Positions 47,571 to 59,127 of a DNA stretch of 64,000 nt are shown here, one piece after another. A program made the translations under genes and the position numbers. Source of the DNA: Caprella mutica (Eukaryota > Arthropoda > Malacostraca > Amphipoda > Caprellidae); NCBI GenBank assembly GCA_947561585.1, contig CANNZV010000256.1, forward strand, positions 186,001 through 250,000, written 5' to 3'. Below the pieces are notes generated by a model. That model worked only from the letters and a program-made list of their open reading frames with translations, did not search any database and had not been told where the DNA came from. Within the stretch, counting starts at the first letter, position 1; the number at the start of each line of letters is the position of its first letter.

Positions 47571-48985
47571 ATAGGGTCGGACGGGGTACTAGAGAGACTC
47601 TTTTTCTCGTGATGAAATGGTCATAAATGAGGATTGTTCTCAACTAGTTTTGAAATAATAGCTAAATAGATAAAATACTTATTAGCAATTTTTTGTGCGT
47701 AACTTTTAGTGAGTGTATGGGGGTATCACTGCGCACATGAAGGGGTATTACTGCGCATTGCATAAGTACAGCACTTCTCTCCCCCACCTAAATACCTCCT
47801 GTCCCAATTTTAATCCCCCTCCTCTCACCTATATTAATCCCTTTCTTTCTCCATCTAAATATCTCTCTCCTCCCATCTTAATCCCTCCCTCTCTTCTCTC
47901 ATCTATATCCCCTTCTCCTACCATTTTAATCACATTCTCTACTCATCGAAATCTCCCTCTCTTCCCATCTAAATCCCTCTCTTCCCCATCTACTTCCCTC
48001 TCTCATCCATCTATTTCCCCCTCTCCCACATCAAAATCCTCCTCCCTCCCCCCATCTAAACGTCTGTGCTTCCCACTCTATATGCCCTCTCCCTAACCTA
48101 CTTGTCCCATGCTTTTTAAACACATATTTGATAAATCTGCAACAAATTTAACACTTAAATTTTACGCAACTAGTTAACTACTTATATCAAGTAATATAAT
48201 ACGATCGTACGCTTATTGTTAATCAATTATTTAATTCAATAACCTCTCATCCCCCACCTAAATACCCCCTCTCCCTATCTTAATACCCCCCACATCAAGT
48301 TTCATAGCTACTACGATCGTAAGTTTATTGTTAATAAAATCTATAATTAAATAATACCTTATTCAATATTTTTGCTTTCAATAAGAGCTAAAAAATCATA
48401 TTATTTATATTTATTTACAATCAAATATGGTTATTAACGATGCGCAGTGATAACCCTCAACCTTTAAATTATCTGGGGTATCACTGCGCACGGTTGTGAT
48501 AGGAAAACCGTTGAAACTGATAAATTGAAAATTTGGCATAATGTAACTGTTATTGTTCATGCTAACCTATTAAAACTATATGAATCTATGAATCTTGGTA
48601 AAAGAGTTATTGGAGAGTTTGCGGGATTCAAAATTCACTAGTGCAAACTTTTTTCAGATCGTTCTGACAGCACCACGTATATCGCGACTCAGCTCTAGAA
48701 ATACTAAGAGGATAATAGTGCTCTATGATGTTTATGGGAGAAAAGAAGATGCTTGAAATGATGGTGCAATCAGATTAGGCTAAAACAAGTGATTTAAAAT
48801 TATAAAGGGTTCGGAGTGATATCCTATAAAAAGGGTATGCGCAGTGATACCCCTTCCAACCCTACTTATTCTTTAACACCTTCTCCTCAGTCCGTTGCTA
48901 TTAGGGTCGGTGCAATCATATTTAGGCTAAAACAAGTAGTTTTAAAATTATAAGGGGTGCGGAGTGATACCCCGTCCGACCCTAT
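47571..48985. mobile_element. 1.4-kb inverted-repeat element with iterated GGGTATCACTGCGCA motif
   Basis: ATAGGGTCGGACGGGGTA (47571-47588) is matched exactly in inverse at 48968-48985. Inside, GGGTATCACTGCGCA or a one-base variant occurs at 47721, 47743 and 48476 (direct) and 48441 and 48838 (inverse), with weaker GGAGTGATAC forms at 48814 and 48961. A ~75-bp block (TTAGGCTAAAACAAGT and beyond) is duplicated at 48775 and 48922. The interior also holds the C/T-rich repeat at 47773-48110. No transposase frame. Confidence 0.72.
47773..48110. repeat. Degenerate C/T-rich tandem repeat
   Basis: Loose ~25-bp units of the form CCCTCTCTCCCATCTAAAT. A short continuation (CCCACCTAAATACCCCCTCT) lies at 48250-48292. 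A 127-codon frame across it (47713-48096) is Pro/Ser-rich by composition and not taken as a gene. Confidence 0.8.
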
Positions 48986-49564
48986 TACACTAGAAATTGG
49001 TAAATCAATTACATCTTAACTTTTTGCATATATTTATATTGTAAAATAATTTAATTCCCTATTATCTCTATAATGTTGAAAAAGTCGAATTATATTTTAT
49101 TATAAAATTTACTATCATATTTTCAGTTATTTTACACATACTTCAAATTCTTATATTCAAATTTGAATAATAGTGAAGCAATATCTGGTCAATATAACAA
49201 AAAGTTGCGTCAACATTACTCTGATGTTGCTAAGTTTCAGATAACTGCATAATAATGCATTTATAGTTATTGGGTCAGTATATTCCACTCGAACATAACA
49301 GGAAAAAACTGAGTATAAATATAAATTAATTCATTAATTTGAGACAGGTAAGTATGTATACTTTTATAAAAAAGTATTACCTTGAAATTAATTTTGTTAT
49401 TATTTGAATTATTTGATTATTATTATTATTTATTAATTATAATCATTTGATTCAAATTGTTTTCTGTATTATTTTTTATTTCTGTATTAATTACTTAATA
49501 ATGAAAAATCGTAAGAATTCATTATTTAATTAATAGATCTTCGTCAAATGTCAAGATTATATAA

Positions 49565-49686
49565 TATACATATTATAATATTATAATACATATTATAATA
49601 TTATAATACATATTATAATACATAATATTATAATACATATTATAATACATAATATTATAATACACATATTATTATAATATACATCA
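49565..49686. repeat. AT-rich tandem repeat (TATTATAATACA)
   Basis: Alternating TACATATTATAATATTATAA words over about 120 bp. Self-complementary and likely to form hairpins. Confidence 0.8.
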
Positions 49687-51187
49687 TATTGAATCATTTA
49701 GAAATAAAATAAGGCAAACACTCCTGTTTTTTCTGTAGTATCTTCAAACACACGTAACAACTTTTTCCAGCAGTAGCAGAGCGTTTCACTAGAAGCAATG
49801 ACTACTTTTTAGGAAGATGCTCCAGTGAACTTTAATTGCGATTCACTTTTTCGCGTCAATGCAAACGAAAAGAAAAAATGGTGTATGAATAAAAATCAGA
49901 ATGACATTCAATAATAATTTGATCGTAGAAGAATATTAAATTAAAATTCAATAATTAATTTACGATACCTAATTATTCCCAAACATATTTCATATTCATG
50001 ATTAAATATTTAATTAGTTTAATGCATAGAAATATATATTTTTATTCTTCTTTGTAAATAGTTTAAGTTAGAAACTGCTATGAAAGTCATAAATTAAAGA
50101 GTAAATAAACCTTCACAATATTCAAAAAATAAGCATCATAACTTTATTATACTAACCAACCCGTACAAAAAAAGGGCGAAAATGGCCAGGTACTAACAGG
50201 GAAAAAAGGAAAAAGAGCTTTTCTTCCATATAATCGTCAGTACTAAGTTATGTAGGCTTCACTATAGAATGGGGAATTTCGGCACAGCCACATGAAAATG
50301 CATAATGGCATTCAAAGTAACGTAATCCCAAAGTTAATTATGTCGTGCTCACAAAATTGTGAGTCATAACGAGCAAGCGGAGCTGTTGATGACCAATTTG
50401 CATTAGCCTGTACAAAGTTCAAGGATTGAGTGTCAACAAATGACTGAAAAGACTAAAAAACATTACCTAAATTGAAAAAATGTCTGGGTCCAGTGAGGAA
50501 AGTGTTCATGGCTGCCCATTACAAGGTTGTGTAACTCACCACGTCTTCTAACACCCTTTAGCTACAAAATGATGAGGGAAAATGTAAACAAACATAAAGT
50601 TTCCTAACCTCTTCTTCTCCTTATTAGTCTTCCAATCGGCTTAATTGCCTACTTTAACCTTCACCTTTTTCTTCAAAGTTTTGATGAAAGTCAGTAGAAG
50701 GGAACAAAGTACATCATCATAGCCACTGTAGTTTTTCAGACCAGAAAAAGGAATCATAAAAACTCTCATTTTCACGCTGCCAAACCACACAAAAAATGAT
50801 CAGCGAAAGCGGTTTATAGAAATGTCATCCCACGTGCGCTTTTATCCATTACGTCTAATAAAAAATGCATACGTATGCTTCTGTGAACTTGAAAGTCCTT
50901 TTGAAAAAAGTGTACCTATCAAATATTTACTTTCTAAAAGTATCATCATTTTTTTAAATAAGTAACAGAGAAATAGGTAACAGCTTTTCTTCTGATACAT
51001 ACAACAGTTCAAATTCAATATCATCGGTTTGTATAAACATCAGTCATTAGTTAAAAGTCTATAAACAATTAAAACCAATAACAACACTCTGTCCTTTAAG
51101 AAAAGCAAAAAATGTGACACAAAATAGTTGACTCGAGCTGACCTTTGTGGCAGGTTTTTTACCGGTGTGTCAGCTCCTTGCCGACTG
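49687..51187. other. Intergenic DNA before the secreted-protein gene
   Basis: GC rises slightly at 50150-50760, but no frame, exon or transposase could be supported there. Confidence 0.45.
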
Positions 51188-51281
51188 ACTACTTAAGAAG
51201 AGTCTGACGATCTCTAGGGCACACTCTCGATCGAACAGCGATTAGCGAAACAGTTACTGGAGATCAGTGAAGCAATTCGAC
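51188..51281 (+). promoter_or_regulatory. Probable 5' UTR and core promoter of the secreted-protein gene
   Basis: The ~100 bp before the ATG at 51282 are noticeably less AT-rich than the surroundings and contain no upstream ATG close to the start. A weak TATA-like TACTTAAGA lies near 51188, and the start site may lie some 30 bp further on. This is inferred from composition and position; no transcript start can be read from the sequence. Confidence 0.35.
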
Positions 51282-51293
51282 ATGAAGATCTAT
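51282..51293 (+). CDS. Mini first coding exon (MKIY) of secreted-protein gene
   Basis: ATG AAG ATC TAT is followed directly by donor GTTAGT. Joined in phase 0 to the acceptor at 53428, or equally to 54995, it gives MKIYLTILGLLVSLASVNS, a textbook signal peptide with a likely cleavage before RPST. This supplies the start codon that both downstream exons lack, since each begins with TTG (Leu) directly after an AG acceptor. The 2.1-kb intron separating it from the first terminal exon is non-coding. A 12-bp coding exon is very short, but the fit of phase and signal peptide is strong. Confidence 0.7.
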
Positions 51294-53349
51294 GTTAGTA
51301 TTTACTTGGTGTACTACAGTGATTCAATTTTATTGATTTAGTACAACTGAAAATATTTAGTGAAAAATGTTACATTTTTTATATCAATTTAGCACAAATT
51401 GATTCATATTCAACTATAATTTCATATTCTGTACCTATCATTGATGACAAAATATTTTCGGTGCTTTTTAATTCAATTTCCCATGCTAAATTTACTTCAA
51501 TTCTGAACCGTATCACGTAAAATACACACAGTGACTGTTCCATAAATAAATATTCTACGTTATATAAGTGACAAATAAATTGAATGAAGGAAATGTATGT
51601 AATTTTATGGAATAATTTGAAACCAACAGGAAATAACATTATTGGCCATTGCCCAAATTTTAATGACTTTCTCAACTGATGATTTTACATCATTTATTTT
51701 TTACTTTATGTCGCTACAAGAAAAGCTTTATATTTATTGAACGTAATATATCATAATTTGACTACGTTTCTTCATTCAACAATAATGGGAAACTATTCAT
51801 TATATACAGTAATTTCTCATTATATGAAACGTAAACATAAATAAACAGAATTTTAACCAGTATATTTACAGTAAAATAGCTCCAGGTCAGTAGTATCCAC
51901 ATTTATTAAGCATATACCTACACTCACAAGCTATACCTGCTTTTACAATGTTGTAAATATTCCACAATAGGGTCAGTTAGCTCCTTTTACTTTCGTTCAA
52001 GGGCGTAAGCAGGTTCACATCACATTATTATGTGTCCTGAGTTCAGCCCTATGCTATCATTTGCTACCTGCAATAAATGACACACTTATTTTGGGTTACT
52101 TTCATTCAATATCTTACATAATGATAAAGTTATAATTGTAATATATGTACATATTATGATATTGATAAATATTTATAATAGAGAGATAATCTATATTTTA
52201 GGTAGTTGACAATTAATGATGAATATTCGTCATATTTCAATGATATTCATCTTAATTTGAATCATTGATCGTGGATTCGAATGATAATCTATTAAATGAT
52301 TATGAATTATACAATTTTCGATAAAGTCAAGTCTGGAGTTTTAATAATTAGTTAACACTAGAATTACCCGTTATTTTTAATTACAGAAACTATCAAAAAT
52401 AATTCAATATTATTCGTGGTGTATTTATATTATCTCTGTTATTTTTGTTAATGAATAATTTTTTACTACATAGAGGTAAAATAGATCTATATTTGTTTCA
52501 TTATTGTAAATAAATTATTATTTATGATTTAAGTAACTATAGCAATAGTAAACAGCTAGAACTACCAAACAGTCTAAATAACTTATTTCCATATTTCACC
52601 TCAGTGAGATACCGTTTTGCAAACATGTTGAGCAACACTAACAAACTGTGTTCTAAAACCACGTTTCTTTGGCGAACGTCAGAACGTTCCAAAATATGTT
52701 GCTTATAAATTGTATCAGCTTAAATGAAATAAAATAAAAATATTGCATCTATAAAGACATGAGATAAATTTAAATGACGTTTTACACCATCTTTAAGTGT
52801 CTCCTTTTATTAAAAGAAAAAATATTCCAAATGTCCGCCAATAATAATTTATGTAATAAAAAAATTTGAAAAAAATAAAATGCAGTCAAATTCAAATTCT
52901 AGAGTTCAATCTCTAAGTTTCCATTTGAATATCTTTTTTACACATTTGGCAAAATGTAACTTGAGTGTGATTTCTCACTTCAAGTACTCAAACTTATTCA
53001 AAATATAGCAAAAGTGTTTATTTAATAATTCATATGCTTTACCCTGAGGATGACGATCGAACTGTTGATTTTTTTTAAAAGGGATTATATAACATTATTC
53101 CTACACACACAGACATTAACTTATAAATTATTTATATTGAAAAACATGGAACACTTTTATAACAAATGTAAATTATCTAACATAGCTACACGTATATAAA
53201 ATGAATGAATCATTCTGTATCACAATGAGGTTTTGATTTCGCAAACTTATATTCAGTTAAAAAGTATACCAAATATGCAACTTCTTTGCTATCTCTAATA
53301 TTGAAACAATTATAATTCACTTTTATTGCAATTTATGGTTCTTCATTTA
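51294..53349. other. Intron 1 of the secreted-protein gene
   Basis: AT-rich, non-coding, from donor GTTAGT to the duplicated region. No element recognised. Confidence 0.6.
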
Positions 53350-53427
53350 AAAAGTGATCTACCACGTAATTTTGGCTAAGTCTCACCCAAGGCTGAAAGT
53401 TCTAACCATTTTCTTCCTTATGTTCAG

Positions 53428-53841
53428 TTGACCATCCTCGGCCTTTTGGTCAGCTTAGCATCAGTGAATTCACGTCCCTCCACACTACAAGATGGTGAAG
53501 ACAGTCTTGTGACGTCCATTAGGGAGCTGGTGAAGCTGGAACATGACTTGGAAGACCAGGCCCGAGTCAAGAGATTCTTCTTCAACTTCGACAAAGATGA
53601 TAACGACGCCAACAGTGTCGAAACCAGCGTTGAAGACGACTTCGTCCGAGCAAGAAGAACGATACCTGGCCTATTCGGCGGTAATGGTAATAACAATGCG
53701 AACGATAATACAGATTCAACAACCACTACTGAAACTGAAGAAGAAGATGGTGATAAAGATTTCTTAGCCCAACTGAAACAAATCATTGAGGTCTTGAAGA
53801 AGATCCTCAGGTTCATCAAACAACTCTTCGGTCAATCATAA
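53428..53841 (+). CDS. Secreted, furin-type precursor with C-terminal cationic amphipathic helix, copy A (terminal exon)
   Basis: I do not recognise the family. With exon 51282-51293 the product is 141 residues. Residues 1-19 are the signal peptide; 20-53 an acidic/helical propeptide ending RVKR; 54-81 a Phe-led acidic segment (FFFNFDKDDNDANS) ending RARR; 82-141 a final part. The final part has a Gly/Asn stretch, a Thr/Glu/Asp low-complexity linker, and an amphipathic helix, FLAQLKQIIEVLKK and then ILRFIKQLFG, with Lys/Arg on one face and Ile/Leu/Phe on the other. RVKR and RARR are classic proprotein-convertase sites, so two or three peptides could be released. No cysteines are present. The role (immune peptide, salivary or reproductive secretion, signalling) is unknown. 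The exon follows TATGTTCAG and ends in TAA. Its higher GC stands out sharply from the flanks. A near copy lies 1,567 bp downstream. Confidence 0.85.
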   Translation: MTILGLLVSLASVNSRPSTLQDGEDSLVTSIRELVKLEHDLEDQARVKRFFFNFDKDDNDANSVETSVEDDFVRARRTIPGLFGGNGNNNANDNTDSTTTTETEEEDGDKDFLAQLKQIIEVLKKILRFIKQLFGQS

Positions 53842-54217
53842 GTTAGATCTCATCTGAGGAATATTTCTCTCATACACAAACTATACATTTTGGTGCGATA
53901 TTAGTTATTTTACATCGATCTTAGGAATAGCGTGCCCTTTTTGTTATAACATTTATTTGAACGATTTCTTATTGTTATTTATGATAATATTATATACATG
54001 ATTTTTTGATTATTTTGTTTCACTTTACCTATACAGTATTCTTTAATATATACACAGAAAAAAATATAATAGAATTCAAAGGAAGAGAACTCTTATATGA
54101 AAATTATATATTTAATTGCAAAATAGTGAACGTATCTTAGAATTTACTTCTATATACAAGGAGAATTATTTATCACTATCAAACCACATATTCCACGGAA
54201 ATTCAACAGAATTGAAA

Positions 54218-54223
54218 AATAAA
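54218..54223 (+). terminator. Possible polyadenylation signal for copy A
   Basis: AATAAA is the first canonical signal after the copy A stop codon, 377 bp downstream. Copy B has no equivalent close by. Weak positional evidence only. Confidence 0.3.
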
Positions 54224-54253
54224 CAAATAAATTTTGATTTTTATCTGTTTTCA

Positions 54254-54545
54254 GACGGACCGACCATTTTGCACGGCTGCTTTTATCATAGTATAAAGAT
54301 GATTATCATTAATAAATATCCTCTTGGTGACATAACTTTGATTTACACCAACTTTTTGAGGTGCTGTTCAGTAGAGTTCCTGTTTAACTTGTTTTGGACG
54401 GACAGACGGGCTGGCATGGCTTCATAATAGAATAAAGATGATTATCATTAATAAATATCCTCTTGGACATAACTGTGATTTACACCAGCTTTATGAGGCC
54501 CTATTAATAGAGCATCTGCTCAACCCATTTTGTGACGGACAGACT
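54254..54545. repeat. ~140-bp direct repeat, two copies
   Basis: GACGGAC starts at 54254, 54397 and 54534. Both intervals contain AAAGATGATTATCATTAATA then AATATCCTCTTGG, and a GATTTACACCA word. It runs straight into the 24-bp array that also uses GACGGACAG, suggesting one amplification history. Confidence 0.85.
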
Positions 54546-54805
54546 CAAATATGACCGACAGTCCGAACCCATATGTAACGGATGAACTGACCTCATATGT
54601 GACGGACAAACAGTACTCGTATGTGACAGACAGACTGACTTCATATGTGACAGATAGACCGACATCATATATAGTGGACAGACCGACCTCATATGTGACG
54701 GACAGACTGACTTCATATTTGACGGACAGACTGTCCCAATATATGACGGACAGACTGTCCCAATATATGACGGACAGACTATTATTTATGTGACGGACAG
54801 ACCGA
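54546..54805. repeat. 24-bp minisatellite, about 10-11 copies
   Basis: The unit is GTGACGGACAGACTGACTTC then ATAT, variably degraded. One plus frame (SYVTDRLT repeats, 54551-54793) stays open because 24 is a multiple of 3. No start context or splice evidence, so it is not called a gene. It sits between the two copies of the secreted-protein exon. Confidence 0.93.
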
Positions 54806-54994
54806 CCGCATCTGTCATTATGTTATGATGCAAATATCACATTCAAAAATAACACACACGCGCAATCCTATTACTGAAAAATAATGGGATTAACTTGATT
54901 GAAAAATGATGTGCAATCTATTTGACTAGAAAGTGATCTATCACGTGATTTAGGCATCACTGGTCATTTCTTATAATCTGATTATTTTTTTCAG

Positions 54995-55417
54995 TTGACC
55001 ATCCTCGGCCTTTTGGTCAGCTTAGCATCAGTGAATTCACGTCCCTCCACACTACAAGATGGTGAAGAAAGTCTTGTGACGTCCATAAAGGAGCTGGTGA
55101 AGCTGGAACACGACTTTGAAGACCAGGCCCGAGTCAAGAGATTCTTCTTCAACTTCGACAAAGATGATAACGATGCCAACAGTGTCGAAACCAGCGTTGA
55201 AGACGATTTCGTCCGACCAAGAAGAACGATACCTGGCCTATTCGGGGGTGATGGTACTAACAATTCGAACGACAATGCAGATTCAACCACTACTGAAACT
55301 GAGGATGATGATGATGACAAGGATTTCTTAGCCCAAATTAAACAAATTATAGAGATACTGAAAAAGATCCTTAGGTTTGTTAAACAACTTTTCGGTTTAC
55401 CTCAGAAGGGTCAATAA
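54995..55417 (+). CDS. Secreted, furin-type precursor, copy B (duplicated terminal exon)
   Basis: This is a paralogue of the exon at 53428-53841, identical over the first 22 codons and very similar throughout. Both convertase sites are kept, as RVKR and RPRR. The Thr/Asp/Glu linker differs, and the C-terminus is extended to FGLPQKGQ before TAA. It starts TTG ACC ATC after TTTTTTTCAG and has no in-frame ATG of its own near the start. No separate MKIY-like exon is seen between 53842 and 54994, so it probably uses the 51282 exon by alternative splicing, giving 144 residues. Alternatively it has an unseen first exon or is unexpressed. Changes between copies leave the frame intact, which suggests selection. 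Confidence 0.78.
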   Translation: MTILGLLVSLASVNSRPSTLQDGEESLVTSIKELVKLEHDFEDQARVKRFFFNFDKDDNDANSVETSVEDDFVRPRRTIPGLFGGDGTNNSNDNADSTTTETEDDDDDKDFLAQIKQIIEILKKILRFVKQLFGLPQKGQ

Positions 55418-56274
55418 TAATTTAGATCTCATACACATACTACATTTTGGTGCGATATTAGTTATTTCCCATCAATCTTAGGAGTAGCATTCCTTACTTG
55501 TTATAACATTTATTAAAATGATTTCTCATTGTTACTTAAATATTATATAAATTATATTTTATATGTTTGGTTTTACTTTACCTGGCAGTATTCTGTAATA
55601 TATTTTATATAAACATTGGAATAGAATTCACAGGAAGAGAATTTATATATGAAATGTATTTATTTGATATAAAAAGGAATGTATTCTCTCCACGTATATC
55701 TAAATAATTTTCCATGGTCAATTATTTTATCATTTCACAAATTTTATTATTAAATTATATTGATAATTATTTGATATGAAATATTTTAACTGTTGTTCAT
55801 ACTTTATTTCAAATAATGTAGTTGGAAATTGCAGAAAAACTTTTGAATCAATATATATTTTTGTTTCCGTGCAAAACACTACAATTCTTGCAATTAATAA
55901 TTCATTAATAAATTGATAACTTCTTTTAAAAGTTATAGCTTATAAAGAATAATAATGCACTGGATGTAAGCTAGTACAAAGTTATTTTAATATCTAGAGA
56001 GGAAATATTTGTGTTTGTTTACATAATTGCAACCCATTATGGTTTGAAAAGAAAATGTGTTTGTAAAGGCATATTAGAAATGCATTAAAATTTGCATATA
56101 TAAGATATAAATTGATGAAAAGAATACATTATAATAGTAAAGCTGAAATTTTTAATGTAAATCTTATTAACGAATTCACAATATACTTTTTAATTGTAGA
56201 ACAGATCTTATATGTATGGATATGAATAACAGAATATATAGAAAATATTATCGATACTAAAGATAAATTCATAG

Positions 56275-56868
56275 TTCACGTAACTAATTCATTTATGGTC
56301 GGGAACTAGGAAGAGGTAAGCGTACTAGTTTATTGGTAATTTTTATATTTGACTTATATATTAACAAATAAGAAAAAATGTAGTAATATGTTGAATTTCA
56401 ATTTCAAATATTTCTTTTTAGTATTATATGTTTATGTAGTCAAGATACTAAATTTTCTGTTATTGAATATTTTTCAGTGTGATATATTTAAATTAGATCA
56501 TAGAGCTATGATAAACTACTCTAGAGAGAGGAAGTGTTGCAGCGATTGCAGGACGCTAAGGAAGACGGTGCAAAACCTTATTTTGTCTCAGTTATATCGT
56601 TTCTCCATTGAACTGCCACCAGATTGCCAGTCACGTGAAGACAAAATAAGGATTTGAGCATCCCGCAAGACGCGATATCATTTTGGCGACTGACTCACCA
56701 CTTGAATTAGATCAACGGTATTTAAATTGAAGTAAAATAATTTAAAAAATACCCCCTTCCTAGTTCACGTCCCTACATCAATTAGGGACGTGAACTAGGA
56801 AGGGGGTATTTGGATCGGCTCCTAGTTCAAGTCCCTAAATGAAACAAGGACGTGAATTAGAAATTTAA
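56275..56868. mobile_element. Hairpin-ended element, family D copy 2
   Basis: A decayed single hairpin at the left (AGTTCACGTAACTAATTCAT then GGGAACTAGGAAGAGG). The shared core is at about 56391-56455. A double hairpin at the right (56750-56868) has the linker GGGGGTATTTGGATCGG. The double hairpin is on the opposite side of the core from copy 1. Between core and right end is a GC-richer 56475-56660 patch with an open frame, described under findings. Confidence 0.75.
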
Positions 56869-59127
56869 AAAAATGAATGTATAATAAAAAAAAACAGACA
56901 ATATAAGATAGAAACTATTATTCATCAGATTAAAGAACTAAAAATTGCTTACTACATTATACCATATTTATTCATTGTGAAGTTCGAATGTTCTAATCTA
57001 TTATCAATTACTATACCTTAAAATATATGCAAGCTATAAGATATTCTCAAGCTAATGCATTAGCTTCACAGGACACCTCTACCTCATGAATAGTAAGCTA
57101 CCCGATATATCTTAGGCTTTATCATGAAAATAAGCTACTCTTCTTTTGTAAGGGCCAATCTATTTTGAAGGGGCTTTTCACCGTATCTTTCGGAAGGAAG
57201 AATGCTACTGCGGATTGAATTTTGATGCCGTGAAGAGCCATCATTTTACTCTTTTGATGGAGAATTCGTATGTTTAAATTATTTATCATTTTGTGAACTT
57301 GTTTATTTAATATTTTAGGAGTTTATTAATCTAATATTTCATAAAGACTGAATAAAGTTATATATATTCAGTTAAAAAGTTATGGTGGGACCATAGATAA
57401 TAAAGAGTTAAGTTTGTGGTTTTGCCATAAAAGAATAAGAAATTAACTCCTCGATAATCCAACTATAACAGTCTATAATTGGGTCAATAGCCCCTTTTCC
57501 ATTTCTATTGATTTTAAATCAGATTTGATGTAGTATTTACTTTGAAAATGCAATTTATTCTTAATTGATTTATACAATTCCTACTATCATCATAATATCA
57601 AATAAAAATTTACAAAAAAGAATTATTGTATATTTTCATATAAAATGCAATTATTTACCCATATCAATATTTTTCATTTTTCAATTAATTTTATCCTTTG
57701 AACAAATTATCAAATACGATCTAAAGTAATTAAATACGCACAAAAAATATACACAGATAATTTATTTTTATTTCAGCAATTGACATTTATATGCATTGTA
57801 TATAAAATTATATTATAAACTGCAAACTACATTAATTTTTATAATTTAGAGCAATTCAATACAATCGTATTTTTTCCCCATTAAAGTTACTTTTTCGAGC
57901 AACTAGTTCTATATATAGTGGGTCAGATTGACCTACTGGTTACCTGCTACCAGTTAGGCAATAATACTTTTTATGACCATAGTGCAGGGCTTATAATGGT
58001 ACATAAGTGTGTATAATTTTAAGTTACATAAGTGTAGCTATGTATAGTTTTTCTCAGCCTCAATAAATCTTGTACAATTAAATAAGAAGTAAAGTTAGAT
58101 TGGAGAAAATTCTTTAATTTCTTATTATATTTATTTTCTTATATATTATTTAAGAGTTTAATAAAGGTATTGCCATTATTTTAAATATGACGTCGAAGAT
58201 ATTTCTTCATTTTGTAGAAAAAAACTTATATTTCAAATAAATGAACAATCATACCCTTGGTATTGAGCTCTTCTCTAATAACATACCAAACACAAATTAG
58301 ATAATGTTCGAATATTCAATTCCATTCTTGAACACTTTCGATTTAATTTAAATAATGATTAAATTGATATAAGAGAGAAGCTTAAAATCTTACGCATGAC
58401 TTCATTGATAATTCTATCAAATTAACAATAAATACACTAGCTAATTATAGCGTTATATTATTATCATGAAGATATTATTGTTTTCCTATTAATTCTTAAT
58501 TAATGGGAATGTTTCAGAGTATTGGTGAAGTTATGGAATCATTTAATAGAATATAAATTCATTCATTTGGGTCTCATAACTACACTACGCACATACATTC
58601 AGGGTAACCCGATCAGAAAACTGCAATCGTCAGCCGTCAGTCGATTATAATCGATCATAAAATGATAATCTACCTACGACTGAAAAAAATTGGACGATAT
58701 TCCAATCGTTTCTAGTTGTAATAGAATGAAAACATTTAGAGTTTAATTTTTTCATTTAACGATGAATGAACGATACTATCGGAGATTATTTTTTACGATC
58801 ATATGTCATCAATAATTACCTTTATAATCGATAACAATTGAAGATCAGCCAATTAAGAAAATTTCGACAGTTAATTTTTGTGTATTTACAATTTTTTCAT
58901 AACTTATGACCTGAAAAATAGACTCAAATAGACATAATTGTATCTTCAGCTTATCTTATACGGCATCTCTTTACAGTCTACCTATAGGTTACATTTCTTT
59001 AGTGGAATTATGTGTATGCAAGATAGAGCCCCACCTCATTGGTGAAAAACCATTTGCTGAATGAAAAGTTTCCTAACAGGTGTATTGGCAGAGAACATAT
59101 TGAGTGTTACCATCATCACCTGATCTT
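56869..59127. other. Intergenic DNA, nothing recognised
   Basis: AT-rich, no supported gene or repeat element. Confidence 0.5.

Larger units (their letters stand above)
53350..55680 (+). repeat. Tandem segmental duplication containing both secreted-protein exons
   Basis: Copy A runs about 53350-54110 and copy B about 54931-55680. Similarity begins in the intron (AAGTGATCTACCACGT against AAGTGATCTATCACGT), covers the exon, and continues through the 3' flank (GGTGCGATATTAGTTATTT in both). First exon and promoter are not included. Spacer DNA between the copies holds the repeats described at 54254 and 54546. Confidence 0.85.

Noticed and set aside
47713..48096. 127-codon Pro/Ser-rich plus frame
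   Set aside because: It follows a degenerate C/T repeat inside a transposon-like element; composition alone explains it.
53424..53819. 131-codon minus-strand Ser-rich frame, and its twin at 54991-55320
   Set aside because: Antisense shadows of the two secreted-protein exons; the plus strand has signal peptide, splice sites and convertase motifs.
54098..54124. ATG with a signal-like start (MKIIYLIAK) just upstream of copy B's spacer, as a possible private first exon
   Set aside because: It stops after nine codons with no donor in phase, and its position matches 3' flank sequence duplicated after copy B.
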